A stretch of DNA of 64,000 nucleotides from Desulfobacteraceae bacterium (GTDB lineage Bacteria > Desulfobacterota > Desulfobacteria > Desulfobacterales > UBA5852), in the NCBI GenBank assembly GCA_014237395.1, contig JABZFP010000030.1, forward strand, positions 372,001 through 436,000. Reading direction: 5' to 3'. The notes under the pieces were generated by a model that saw nothing but the letters and a program-made list of their open reading frames with translations, was not told the origin of the DNA and ran no database searches. The position numbers were made by a program, and so were the translations under genes. Positions 26,801 to 34,940 of this stretch are shown one piece after another. Position 1 is the stretch's first letter; the number at the start of each line of letters is the position of its first letter.

Positions 26801-27353
26801 GGTTGATGCGGGGGTTGGAACCGCTGGGTTTGAACAAGGCCTCCATGGTATGATCCAGATGCTGCTGGAAGCGCTGGAGGGCAATTAAGCCGGCTCCGGC
26901 CGTAAACAGCGCCTGACCGATGCTGCCCCCTCCGGCGATGATTTCTTCGCCTCCCTGAACCAGGTCCGAATGGCCGATGGCGAACATTTGTTCGAAGAGC
27001 GCCTGATCGATGCCCCCTAAAAAAGACGATAGGACACTTTCATCGATCAAGGACCGGTCGTCCGATCCGCGCAGGGTCTTGCGCTGACCTTTGCGACGGA
27101 TAAAAGCGATTTTTTCACCGTTGCTCAGGATCAGTTCGCCACCGATGCGGAGCTTGGGGTGGGGATGCCGGAAACTGTCGGACGTGCGGACCGGAATCCC
27201 GAAAAGCATGCCGCGCAGGGCTCGCAAGGCGGTGCTTTTGCCGGCCTCATTGGGGCCGTAGACCAGATGAAAGGCGCCCGGGTGATCGGAGAAATCCAGC
27301 GTTCGGCCGGTAAACGGACCGAAGGCGATAAGCTGCAGAGACTTTATTTTCAT
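23811..27353 (-). CDS. YhaN/SbcC-like SMC-type ATPase
   Basis: A 1180-residue SMC-like ATPase, the partner of the nuclease encoded just upstream. The N-terminal lobe begins MKIKSLQLIAFGPFTGRTLDF, cut here at twenty; Walker A is GPNEAGKST (33-41). A long central part (about 180-1000) is charged and heptad-like, forming coiled coils. The C-terminal lobe has Walker B in PFVVDDILLRFDDERA and the signature region before it (VDGMSDGTADQLYLALRLASL, abbreviated DGTADQLYLAL). The YhaN family pairs with YhaO in Bacillus, in the same way as SbcC with SbcD, in double-strand break and hairpin processing. ATG overlaps the stop of the nuclease gene (ATGA), so the two are coupled. It lacks the central Zn-hook CxxC as far as I can see. 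Confidence 0.9.
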   Translation of the reverse strand: MKIKSLQLIAFGPFTGRTLDFSDHPGAFHLVYGPNEAGKSTALRALRGMLFGIPVRTSDSFRHPHPKLRIGGELILSNGEKIAFIRRKGQRKTLRGSDDRSLIDESVLSSFLGGIDQALFEQMFAIGHSDLVQGGEEIIAGGGSIGQALFTAGAGLIALQRFQQHLDHTMEALFKPSGSNPRINRILTSLKNTRKDQREALLLGKTWKTHYRNLQDATTRQAANQQRLAECKQAYGTLERIHEALPLIARRKEIGETLRAFEDVPDLPEDFSENRRQVENTLAIATNDVQRAHDSMATIQAKISTLKVPVALLRQAPVVETLQHDLGSFKKAKQDRPVLEARMRALDQQAKAKLSQAGITDLATNAHQLRLTPAVVGELQELGKTHERLTTRLDTSKERRRQLETDITTLEDHLKRLPPQQSVAAIKALLQTIQDEGPLEKQIAETRDALHHREKTLSNHLKRQTLWTGSLENLGGLPWPSRESVDRFEKQFEVSTRQMDRLKEDKALVAERLSAIDTELQTIAIGHDVPTEENLTTARSLRDTGWHLIRRRVEGSDPAEADVQQFTAHFANHRALPDAFEESMEKADHISDRLRREAGQVSRKSMLAAQKAQAEKEVRETAARIEAVDAEQRMLAEQWEGVWAPSGIQPLTPAEMRAWLSDMTAIREKAADLALEKEKIAARTAATKTLTARLAAALERGGVPVPEGHTLASLIGIARHHVESQEALGAQITGLDSTLRQHRTALQKVTSDIDDTEKDLDRWKGAWGRHVGKIGLTAEASPTAAMAVIENIREAQRQRDEADILKKRIQGIDRDADAFTERVTQLVKRLAEKDIATSPEEASLLLNNKLTEAREAQSRHTELQRQLDAAHIEHAAARKRLEDATTRLQSLCREAHCKAPAMLPEIENRSRQRRLLIEESRALESRLRRLSAGATVDAFVTEAEAIAPDSLAPEMGRLAEDITALERERSELDQTIGTEKAELKRMDGRAEAAGHAEDAERLLARLESDVAQYARTKIASAMLTRTIERYREKHQGPLIKQASQLFARMTRNAFQGIRAEYDGKGNPILVGIRSTGAEAVTVDGMSDGTADQLYLALRLASLEHYLENSEPLPFVVDDILLRFDDERALATFEVLVDLSQKTQVIFFTHHHHLVELAQGAIGAAKITTHLLSDPPAVDQN

Positions 27354-28615
27354 GCCGCGTCAGTCTCCCTTTTCAGCCCCCTGGTGAGCATGGCGTGAGC
27401 CTGGTTCACGATATGCTGCAGTTGGGCGGGGTCGGCCGGATCGATCGCTCCGGGTCCCTGGCGGTATTCCGCGGGCAGTTTGCGGAAGAGATCGGTCAGT
27501 TCTTCCCCCAGTAGCTGCAGAAGGTCATCGTCGGCCTGGATCTCGGCCACCAGACGTTCCAGTTCCCGCAGGGGGCCCGGATCGATCGGTGCCTGTCCAT
27601 CCCTCGTGGGCGGTTGCGTGGCGACCGTCAATTTGTCAATCCAAACCCGGTCGCCAAAGTGGGCGATGGCGGTGGACCGGAAGGCCTCTTTTACATATTC
27701 AAGGTCCCCGGCCATCTGCTCGTGGACCGCGGTTTTTCCGGCAAGGGCAACACGGATGATGATCGGCACAGGGGCGTTCCGCCGGGTCTGTTCTTCAAGG
27801 ACGTCGACGAACCGGTCGAGGCAGGCCTGCTCCGTTGGCGCCCCCTCCAGATTGACCGCCAGCTGGATCCAGCGGATGACATCGAGGGGCTGGTGGATGA
27901 TTTCCGGCGGAGAATCATCCGCCACCGTGACCAGAAGGGCGCCCTTGGGACCGGTTTCCCGGGCATGCCGCCCCTGAAGACAACCGGGGAAGACCACCGG
28001 CGGGCTGGCCGCAGCGATTTCAAACTGGTGAACATGCCCCAAGGCCCAGTAGTCATACCCCCGGGATTGGAGATCGGCCAGGGTGCAGGGGGCGTAGGTT
28101 TCATGACCATCACGGCCGGTCAGACTGGTGTGCAGAAGGCCGATGTTGAAATAGCCGGATACAGGCTCCGGGTAGCCGAGGGCCAGGTTGTTCTTGATTG
28201 CGGCGGTGGCGAAGCTCTGCCCGTGTACGGCGATTTTCAGCGCTTCCAGTTTGCGTGTCTCGGGGGACCGGGTTGAAAAGACGTGCACGTTGTCCGGGTA
28301 GGGCAGACTGCGGGTCATCCGGCCGGCGGCATCGTGGTTACCGGATACGACAAAGACGGCAATGCCGGCCGTTTTCAGGCGGTGGATCTGGGTGATAAAA
28401 TAAAGACCGGTATGGTAGTCTTTCCAGTCGCCGTCAAACAGGTCGCCCGCAATCAGGACAACGTCGACGGATTCCGTCAGCGCCAGATCGATGAGATTTT
28501 CGAACGCCCGTCGGGAGGCCTGGCGGATTTCGGCCACGGGGGCCCCCTCGTACGCTTCCAGACGATGCAGCGGGCTGTCCAGGTGGATGTCGGCGGTATG
28601 GATGAACTTGAACAT
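27350..28615 (-). CDS. YhaO/SbcD-like DNA repair metallo-nuclease
   Basis: A 421-residue calcineurin-type phosphoesterase acting as the nuclease subunit. The dimetal motifs are all there: TADIHLDSPL (7-16), IAGDLFDGD (55-63), SGNHDAAGRM (GNHD near 95), LLHTSLTG and ALGHVHQFE. The C-terminal 170 residues fit the accessory domain of the YhaO group, including a DPGPLRELERLVAEI helix that probably contacts the ATPase. Mre11/SbcD-type proteins degrade DNA ends and open hairpins with their ATPase. The gene is first in the minus-strand unit. Its ribosome site is unclear (AAGGGATC, 11 bases away). Confidence 0.9.
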   Translation of the reverse strand: MFKFIHTADIHLDSPLHRLEAYEGAPVAEIRQASRRAFENLIDLALTESVDVVLIAGDLFDGDWKDYHTGLYFITQIHRLKTAGIAVFVVSGNHDAAGRMTRSLPYPDNVHVFSTRSPETRKLEALKIAVHGQSFATAAIKNNLALGYPEPVSGYFNIGLLHTSLTGRDGHETYAPCTLADLQSRGYDYWALGHVHQFEIAAASPPVVFPGCLQGRHARETGPKGALLVTVADDSPPEIIHQPLDVIRWIQLAVNLEGAPTEQACLDRFVDVLEEQTRRNAPVPIIIRVALAGKTAVHEQMAGDLEYVKEAFRSTAIAHFGDRVWIDKLTVATQPPTRDGQAPIDPGPLRELERLVAEIQADDDLLQLLGEELTDLFRKLPAEYRQGPGAIDPADPAQLQHIVNQAHAMLTRGLKRETDAA

Positions 28616-29085
28616 GGCGTGGATGATCCCTTATGGTGAAGCCAACGTCCCAAAATGACATGCCGTTGGGTAAAAAACAAATGGAGCGGCGCGAAACACC
28701 CCTTTGGGTGGTATGGCGATACCGTGCTAGTAGGCCGTATTCCCCGGAATTTGCAAGTCTTGATCGCAGCGGTTTTACGTGCTGTTCTGGATAGCGATAT
28801 TCAATTCGTATATCAGGATGATACAAATTCCCTCCTTACACTGTCGGTGCCGGAGGGCTGAACGCCGGCAGCGAAATGATTGCTGCAAGGCGTGGAGAGG
28901 CCTTGAAAATTCACGCGGGATACGATAGATTGATTCCCCTCTGACAGAGCACTTCCCCATTGTTTTTCCTTACCTCAGGATTCTAGGCGTTGAGTGGCCG
29001 TGACCCTCGTGGTGGCGTCTGGATCGTGCACCAACGGTTTGCCGGCGGGGGGACACCGACGGCCATTTCGGAATAGGAGGCGCAC
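28616..29085. other. Divergent intergenic region
   Basis: No gene is visible in these 470 bases between the YhaO-like gene (left) and the CoA-transferase gene (right). The right half carries one promoter candidate at 28903-28931. I find no notable repeat, and small open frames here lack ribosome sites. Confidence 0.4.
28903..28931 (+). promoter_or_regulatory. Candidate promoter of the CoA-transferase/acs region
   Basis: TTGAAA, 17 bases and TAGATT form a moderate sigma-70-like promoter, 155 bases before the CoA-transferase ATG. If used, it would be the first promoter of the whole carbon-fixation cluster. Confidence 0.4.
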
Positions 29086-30975
29086 ATGGCGTCCACCGGA
29101 TACTGGGCGGACAATTACCTCGAAAGACGACAATCGATCACCCAGGCGATTAAACGCATTCGCCCAGGACAGCGTGTTTTCATCGCTTCCGCCTGCGGCG
29201 AGCCCCAGGCGCTCGTACGGGCCTTGTCGGAAAGGGCACGCACCCTGTCCGGCATCGAAGTGGTTCGGCTGATGTCGCTCGAGACGACCCCACTGACCAT
29301 GATTGCCGACAAAACCCGTGATCAGAGCATCAACATCCGTTCTTTTTACCTGGGCTCGGCACGCTCCAAGGCCATCGCACGCAATCTGAGGTTTATCACG
29401 CCTATCAATCTATCCCAGGTGCCGCGTCTTTTCAAAAGCCGCCGCCTGCCGATTCACGTTGCGCTGGTCCAGGCCTCGCCGCCCGATGATTTTGGCTGGA
29501 TGAGTCTGGGGGTATCGGTGGATATCACCCAGGCCGCCGCCTATTCGGCGGACATGGTGATCGTGCAGGTGAATCCCCGCATGCCCCGGGTGCTGGGCCG
29601 CAGTTTTATCCATGTCAACGATGTCGACGTCATTGTCGAGCACGAAGAAGGGTTGCTGACGATCGGCGAGCCGCCGGAGATGGAGTCGGCCAACGCGATC
29701 GGGCGTTTGATCGCCCGGCTGATCGATGACGGCTCGACCCTGCAGATCAGCCTGGGTACGACCAGCCAGGCGACCTACGTGGGATTGTCCGATAAAAATG
29801 ATCTCGGTATCCATACCCAGTTTGTCACCGACCGCATCATGCACCTGGTTTCCCAGGGGGTGGTGACCAACCGCTTTAAAGGTCTAAACGAGGGCAAGGT
29901 CGTGGCCAGCAGCGCCATCGGTTCCGCCGAGCTGTATGACTTTCTGGACGACAACCCCGGCATCGAGTTTTATCCATCCGATTACGTGAACGATCCCGGC
30001 ATCATATCCCAACATCGCCGCATGGTTTCATTGAATGTCGCCATGGCCATGGATCTGACCGGCCAGGTGGCGGCGGATGCGCTGCCCTACAACCATTTTT
30101 CGGGAGTGACGGGCATGCTCGATTTTATCCGGGGGGCGGCGGCTTCGGAAGAAGGTAAAGCCATCCTGATGCTCACCTCCACCGATGCCAGCGGCAAGAA
30201 AAGCCGGATCGTCCCCAAGTTGGTCGATACGGCAGTGGTGGTGCCGCGGGGCGATGTCCAGTATGTCGTGACCGAATTCGGGGCGGTCAACCTGTTCGGT
30301 AAAAGCCTGCAGGAACGGGCCATGGCCATGATCAGCATCGCCCATCCGGATTTCCGGGACGAATTGTTTCACCAGGCCAAAGAGATGGGGCTGCTGAGTG
30401 CAGAGCGGACCCTGCACGATTCCCTGCACGGTATTTACCCGGTCAAGCTGGAGGAGGTCATCGACATCCATGGCGAGGCGGTGACCATCCGACCCGCCAA
30501 ACCGGTGGACGAGCGTCGCATCCAGGAGCATTACTACAATCTCGACAAGGAGGACGTGGTCTCGCGCTTTTTCCACGAGAAAAACAGCTTCATGCGGGAA
30601 GAGGTGGAGGGGGTCTCCCAGATCGATTACATTAAAGATCTGACCCTGGTGGCCCTGGTCGGTGAGTTCGGGTTCGGCAACGTCATTGCCGTGGGAGAAT
30701 ACCTTCTGGATGAATCCAAGAACATGGCCGAGGTGGCCTTTTCGGTCATCAAGGCCTACCAGGGCAAGGGGCTGGGAAAACTGTTCATCCACAAACTGGC
30801 TGTTGCGGCGCGGGAGAACGGGATAGCCGGGTTGATGGCTTTCACGTCACCCCAGAACAAGGGCATGATCCGTTTGTTTAAAACCCTGCCTTACAAGATC
30901 GATTCCTTCTATGACGGGGAGATGCTGACGCTGAGCTGCCGTTTCGATACCTTGAAAGATGATCTGCAAGTATAA
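29086..30975 (+). CDS. Acetyl-CoA hydrolase/CoA-transferase fused to GNAT domain
   Basis: A 629-residue two-part protein. Residues 1-455 form a class I CoA-transferase of the acetyl-CoA hydrolase/4-hydroxybutyrate CoA-transferase group: SLGVSVDITQAAAYSA, GIEFYPSDYVNDP, FSGVTGMLDFIRGAA (the GxGGQxDF region, here with T and M) and VVTEFGAVNLFGKSLQERA, then SIAHPDFRDELF. Residues about 465-620 are a GNAT acetyltransferase with the acetyl-CoA loop AYQGKGLGKLF. AGGAGG precedes the ATG. It sits 72 bases before acsV, with only a weak terminator between, and may activate or exchange acyl groups for the acetyl-CoA pathway. Whether the GNAT part acetylates a protein or regulates the enzyme is not known to me. 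Confidence 0.88.
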   Translation: MASTGYWADNYLERRQSITQAIKRIRPGQRVFIASACGEPQALVRALSERARTLSGIEVVRLMSLETTPLTMIADKTRDQSINIRSFYLGSARSKAIARNLRFITPINLSQVPRLFKSRRLPIHVALVQASPPDDFGWMSLGVSVDITQAAAYSADMVIVQVNPRMPRVLGRSFIHVNDVDVIVEHEEGLLTIGEPPEMESANAIGRLIARLIDDGSTLQISLGTTSQATYVGLSDKNDLGIHTQFVTDRIMHLVSQGVVTNRFKGLNEGKVVASSAIGSAELYDFLDDNPGIEFYPSDYVNDPGIISQHRRMVSLNVAMAMDLTGQVAADALPYNHFSGVTGMLDFIRGAAASEEGKAILMLTSTDASGKKSRIVPKLVDTAVVVPRGDVQYVVTEFGAVNLFGKSLQERAMAMISIAHPDFRDELFHQAKEMGLLSAERTLHDSLHGIYPVKLEEVIDIHGEAVTIRPAKPVDERRIQEHYYNLDKEDVVSRFFHEKNSFMREEVEGVSQIDYIKDLTLVALVGEFGFGNVIAVGEYLLDESKNMAEVAFSVIKAYQGKGLGKLFIHKLAVAARENGIAGLMAFTSPQNKGMIRLFKTLPYKIDSFYDGEMLTLSCRFDTLKDDLQV

Positions 30976-30981
30976 CAGGGA

Positions 30982-31002
30982 CGCGCCCTATGGCGCGGTT
31001 TT
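30982..31002 (+). terminator. Weak hairpin terminator/attenuator before acsV
   Basis: CGCGCC, loop CTAT, GGCGCG and then TTTT after one G. The stem is only six pairs, so partial read-through into acsV is likely. Confidence 0.45.
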
Positions 31003-31047
31003 AATGAACGCTACTTTAATACATCCATTGTCATGCAGGAGTTGTGA

Positions 31048-32991
31048 ATGCCCAGTGTAACTTTTCTGCCCCATGAAAAATCAATTACGGTTCCCGAAGG
31101 AGAGAGCCTGTTGCGCGCCGCCATGGAAGCCGGTGTGCACATCAATGCATCCTGCGGGGGCGATGGGGTGTGCGCTAAATGCCGTATTCTCATCGAGAAG
31201 GGTCGCGTTGATGGCGGCCTTTCGGATCGTATCAGTGCGGACGACCAGGCCAAGGGATACCGTCTGGCCTGCCAGACACACGTTGCGGACGGGGACGTGG
31301 TCATCCGGATCCCGGTGGAATCCAGTATCGATGCCAGTGTGCTCAAACGTCAGGCCACGCCGCGGCGGGCCGCCCGCATCCACCAGCCGGATTTTGAAAG
31401 CTTGAAAGAACAGGGGCTTTTCGTCCCTCCAGTGGAGGAAGTGTTCCTGGAACTGCCCGAACCGAGCGCAGCGGACAATCAGCCGGATGCGTCCCGCCTG
31501 GTCAATTTTTTAACCCTGAACCACAACGAACACCGATTGGTCGTGCGGCTTTCCCTGATTCGCAAACTGCCGGATGTGCTGCGGGAAGACAACTTTCGCG
31601 TGACGGCTACGCTGGCGCGTCCGGTGCAACCCGGGCGCAAGACGCATGTCATCAACGTCCAGCCGGGTGACACCACCGATCGGAATTACGCCATCGCCAT
31701 GGATATCGGCACGACAACCGTCTATGGTCAGCTGATCGATCTCATCTCGGGGGAGGTGCTGGCCGAAAAGGGGGATTTCAACGGACAGATCAGTTACGGG
31801 GAGGATGTTATCACCCGTATCATGGCGGCTGAAAAACCGGGGGGGCTGGACAAACTCCATGAGGTGGTGGCCGCCACCATGAACAAGATCATTGCCAGCA
31901 TTGTCAAACAGGCCGGGGTGTCTCTGGACGATGTCAATGCTATCACGCTGGCGGGCAATACCACCATGACGCAGCTGTTTCTCAAGGTGAACCCGCGGTA
32001 TATCAGACGTTCGCCCTATGTGCCGGCCAGCAACATTTACCCGCCGCTCCATGCGGTGGAACTGGGTCTGGAACTGGGCGCGCATGCGGCGGCATTGGTC
32101 TATCCCCAAGTGTCGAGCTACGTGGGCGGGGATATCGTGGCGGGGGTCATGGGGTCCGGCATGTACCGCACCGAGCGCCTGACGCTCTTCATGGATATCG
32201 GCACCAATGCCGAGATCGTCATCGGCAACAAAGACTGGATGGCCTGTGCCGCCTGTTCGGCCGGGCCGGCGTTTGAAGGCGGCGGCATCGAATTCGGCAT
32301 GCGGGCCGCCCGGGGGGCGATCGAGGACTTTTCCATCGATCCCCTGTCCCACGAGCCCATGCTGCTGACCATCGGCAATGTGCGGCCGAAGGGGATTTGC
32401 GGTTCGGGATTGATTACCATGGTGGCGGTCATGTTCGAGATGGGGGTGATCAACAACCAGGGCAAGTTCGACCGGGAACTGGGGACGAAACGCATTCGCA
32501 GCCGGGAGGGCGTCTGGGAATACGTGCTGGCCTGGCGCGATGAAACCCAGATCGATCGCGACATCGTGTTGACCGAAATCGACATCGAGAATCTGATACG
32601 GGCCAAAGGCGCCATTTATAGTGGCTGCATGACGCTGCTCGAGGAAGTGGGCATGAGCATAGGAGATATCGAACAGATCTATCTGGCGGGCGGTTTCGGC
32701 AGTTTTGTCGACCTGGAAAAGGCAATGATCATCGGCCTGTTGCCGGAAACCGATCCGGACAAGGTGACCTACATCGGCAATGCGTCCTTGCTGGGGGCCC
32801 GGATGGCGGCCCTGACCAACCGGTTGCGGCAGGATGTTGTGAACGTAACGCGCATGATGACCAATTTCGAGCTGTCGGAAACCGCTTCCTACATGGATCA
32901 TTATGTGGCGGCCCTCTTTTTGCCGCACACCGACCTGAATCAGTTTCCCAAACTGAAGGCGCGCCTGGCTTCATCCCGGGCAAATAGTTGA
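31048..32991 (+). CDS. acsV: Corrinoid protein reductive activator (RACo)
   Basis: A 647-residue ATP-dependent activator that returns the inactive Co(II) form of the corrinoid iron-sulfur protein to Co(I). The N-terminal domain binds a [2Fe-2S] cluster through Cys36, Cys42, Cys45 and Cys75. After a linker, the ASKHA-type ATPase begins at IAMDIGTTTVYGQLIDL (about 216-232), with FMDIGTNAEIVIGN, a cysteine-bearing AACSAGPAFEGGGIEFGMR, and LAGGFGSFVDLEKAM near the end. Its place directly upstream of the CODH/ACS genes fits this role. CAGGAG precedes the ATG. It is followed by a 323-base gap before acsD. Confidence 0.92.
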   Translation: MPSVTFLPHEKSITVPEGESLLRAAMEAGVHINASCGGDGVCAKCRILIEKGRVDGGLSDRISADDQAKGYRLACQTHVADGDVVIRIPVESSIDASVLKRQATPRRAARIHQPDFESLKEQGLFVPPVEEVFLELPEPSAADNQPDASRLVNFLTLNHNEHRLVVRLSLIRKLPDVLREDNFRVTATLARPVQPGRKTHVINVQPGDTTDRNYAIAMDIGTTTVYGQLIDLISGEVLAEKGDFNGQISYGEDVITRIMAAEKPGGLDKLHEVVAATMNKIIASIVKQAGVSLDDVNAITLAGNTTMTQLFLKVNPRYIRRSPYVPASNIYPPLHAVELGLELGAHAAALVYPQVSSYVGGDIVAGVMGSGMYRTERLTLFMDIGTNAEIVIGNKDWMACAACSAGPAFEGGGIEFGMRAARGAIEDFSIDPLSHEPMLLTIGNVRPKGICGSGLITMVAVMFEMGVINNQGKFDRELGTKRIRSREGVWEYVLAWRDETQIDRDIVLTEIDIENLIRAKGAIYSGCMTLLEEVGMSIGDIEQIYLAGGFGSFVDLEKAMIIGLLPETDPDKVTYIGNASLLGARMAALTNRLRQDVVNVTRMMTNFELSETASYMDHYVAALFLPHTDLNQFPKLKARLASSRANS

Positions 32992-33033
32992 ATCTTTTCG
33001 ATAAACTAAACGCCATTCAGGGGGAATCGTCTA

Positions 33034-33062
33034 TTGACAAAAAACGGCACTGAAGATAGTGA
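33034..33062 (+). promoter_or_regulatory. Candidate internal promoter for acsD onward
   Basis: A perfect TTGACA at 33034-33039 is followed after 17 bases by TAGTGA, a poor -10 box. AT-rich DNA continues to 33085, with TATAAT-like bases near 33077. The exact -10 is uncertain. Confidence 0.35.
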
Positions 33063-33156
33063 ATACTATTCGCAAATATAATTCGGTAATGTACGATTTC
33101 ATAGGGTGATCGGCCATAGGTTCGATCCTCGCAAGCACTAAAAAATTCCAAGGAAA

Positions 33157-33166
33157 GGGGGGGGGG
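33157..33166 (+). repeat. Ten-G homopolymer tract
   Basis: Ten consecutive G lie in the acsV-acsD gap, 95 bases after the candidate -10 box and 149 before the acsD start. Such tracts can change length by slippage. Confidence 0.6.
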
Positions 33167-33314
33167 AGAGCGACGATTATTAGCGGCAGGAAGTTTACCA
33201 GGACCCATTTCAACGAGTCAAAAGTGTCATCGGGAAACAGCGTTACACTTCATTTCTGACTAGAGCTGAGGGGCAGTTCGGAGATCGGCTCTTCCCACCG
33301 ACAAGGAGGTAAAA

Positions 33315-34880
33315 TTGGGCTTCGAATTCTTTAAAGAATCATATGCCGGCAGCGTCAAGGAAATCGCCCTGGGCAAGGGAGATTCGGCCGTGACCGTTGG
33401 TGGCGAGACCTGTTATCCGTTTTACCAGTTCGAAGGCGACATGCCCAACAAACCCAGGATCGCAATGGAGATCTGGGACATGGAGCCTGACGAGTGGCCG
33501 GAAGCCGCCATGGCACCGTTTAAGGACGTGCTGTCCGATCCGGCCGCCTGGGCCAAAAAGTGTGTCGACGAATACGGGGCGGAAATGATCGTGCTGCAGT
33601 TGAAGAGCACGGATCCCAACGGGCAGGATGCCAGCCCGGCGGACGCCGCCGCCACCGTCAAAAAAGTCCTCGGCGCCATCAACGTGCCGCTGATCGTCTG
33701 GGGTACCGCCAATCCGCAAAAGGATGAAGAAGTTCTTAAAAAAATCGCCGAAGAAACCCAGGGAAAATCCTTGATTCTCGGTCCTGTGGAAGACAAAAAC
33801 CACAAAGGCATCGGGGCCGCCGCCATGGGGTTCGGCCACACCCTCATTTCGTCTTCCCCCATCGACGTCAACCTTGCCAAGCAGGTCAACATTCTTTTGG
33901 AGAACCTAGGCATGCCCATGGATCGCGTCATTGTCGATCCGACGACCGGTGGCCTGGGGTATGGCCTGGAATACTCCTATTCCGTGATGGAACGTCTGCG
34001 CATGGCAGCCCTGAACCAGGGAGATGACAAACTCCAGCTGCCGTTGATCAACAACATCGGCAATGAAGTATGGAAATGCAAGGAAGCCAAACAGTCGGTG
34101 GATGAAGCACCGACCCTGGGCGATCCGGAAAAACGCGGCATCATGATGGAGGCTGTCGCCGCCGTGAGTTATCTGGTGGCCGGTTCCGATGTTTTGATCA
34201 TGCGCCATCCTGAATCCATTCGGATGACCAAGGAATACATCGATCTCGTCTACAGCGGCGGGTCCGCCGCGGATGTGGCGCCGGTCAAGAAAATGCTGGA
34301 CGATGTCAGCATCGACTTAGCGGCTTTGGCCCCCACGCCGGATTTGACGATCGCGGAAGAGAAGAAAGCCGCGCCGGCCGCGAAGAAGGCCCCGGCAGCA
34401 CCCAAGGAAGCGCCCAAAGCGGCGGCCAAACCGGCCCCGGCGGCGCCCAAGGAAGCCCCCAAAGCGGCCGCCAAGCCTGAACCGGTAGCCGAAGCGCCCA
34501 AGGTGGACGCAGCCGCTGAAGCCGCTGCCAAAGCCAAGGCCGAAGCCGAGGCCAAGGTCAAAGCCGAGGCGGATGCCGCGGCCAAGGCGGAAGCCGATGC
34601 CGCTGCCAAAGCCAAGGCGGAAGCCGATGCGAAAGCCAAGGCCGAAGCAGAAGCCAAGGCCAAGGCAGAAGCCGATGCCAAGGCTAAAGCCGCAGCAGCG
34701 GCCAAGATGGACGCCGAGATCGAGGAGCTCCGTGCCCTGCGCGCCAAAGAGCGTGCGGAAAGGGCGGCGGCGCGGGCCGCGCAGGTTGAGGCAGAAAAAA
34801 CCCTGACACCGGCTGCCATTCAGAAAGATCTGACGGAAAAACTCATCGAAAAAGTCAATTGGACTCACAAGCGAATGTAG
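33315..34880 (+). CDS. acsD: CODH/ACS corrinoid protein small subunit with low-complexity tail
   Basis: The 521-residue protein is the small (delta) subunit of the corrinoid iron-sulfur protein, which with AcsC carries the methyl group on cobalt. Residues 1-345 give the usual TIM barrel: FEGDMPNKPRIAMEIWD, LIVWGTANPQKDEEVL, VIVDPTTGGLGYGLEYSYS and RHPESIRMTKEYIDL. From about 348 to 500 follows an Ala/Lys/Pro/Glu-rich stretch: two copies of APKEAPKAAAKP, then many KAEADAKAK-type units like TolA. The last 25 residues become ordered again (LTPAAIQKDLTEKLIEK). Normal AcsD has about 310-325 residues. Translation starts at TTG with AAGGAGG upstream. The next gene, cooS, is 60 bases on. Confidence 0.92.
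   Translation: MGFEFFKESYAGSVKEIALGKGDSAVTVGGETCYPFYQFEGDMPNKPRIAMEIWDMEPDEWPEAAMAPFKDVLSDPAAWAKKCVDEYGAEMIVLQLKSTDPNGQDASPADAAATVKKVLGAINVPLIVWGTANPQKDEEVLKKIAEETQGKSLILGPVEDKNHKGIGAAAMGFGHTLISSSPIDVNLAKQVNILLENLGMPMDRVIVDPTTGGLGYGLEYSYSVMERLRMAALNQGDDKLQLPLINNIGNEVWKCKEAKQSVDEAPTLGDPEKRGIMMEAVAAVSYLVAGSDVLIMRHPESIRMTKEYIDLVYSGGSAADVAPVKKMLDDVSIDLAALAPTPDLTIAEEKKAAPAAKKAPAAPKEAPKAAAKPAPAAPKEAPKAAAKPEPVAEAPKVDAAAEAAAKAKAEAEAKVKAEADAAAKAEADAAAKAKAEADAKAKAEAEAKAKAEADAKAKAAAAAKMDAEIEELRALRAKERAERAAARAAQVEAEKTLTPAAIQKDLTEKLIEKVNWTHKRM
34370..34720 (+). repeat. Repeat-coding segment of acsD
   Basis: The DNA holds two near-identical 48-base units (about 34385-34480) and then degenerate 9- to 33-base units that encode KAEAxAK phrases. 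The antisense strand is also open here because the repeats exclude its stop codons, which produces false open frames. Confidence 0.8.
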
Positions 34881-34940
34881 GGAAAACCTCATTAACGGTC
34901 ATTTTCGGTAGAACCCTACAGCATTGAGGAGGAACCTCGT

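Larger units (their letters stand above)
32992..33314. other. acsV-acsD intergenic region with promoter and G-tract
   Basis: These 323 bases interrupt an otherwise tight cluster. They hold a promoter-like TTGACA element, a run of ten G, and the strong AAGGAGG for acsD. The region is more AT-rich than its neighbours, which suggests a separate promoter for acsD-cooS-acsB-acsC-acsE. Confidence 0.5.

Noticed and set aside
31510..32928. 472-codon minus-strand open frame
   Set aside because: It is antisense to acsV, which shows the [2Fe-2S] and ATPase motifs; the shadow has no ribosome site or motif.
34370..34720. Regular repeats that might suggest a CRISPR array or tandem satellite
   Set aside because: The units are in frame, vary at third positions and encode an Ala/Lys/Glu-rich tail of AcsD. 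There are no uniform repeats with unique spacers.
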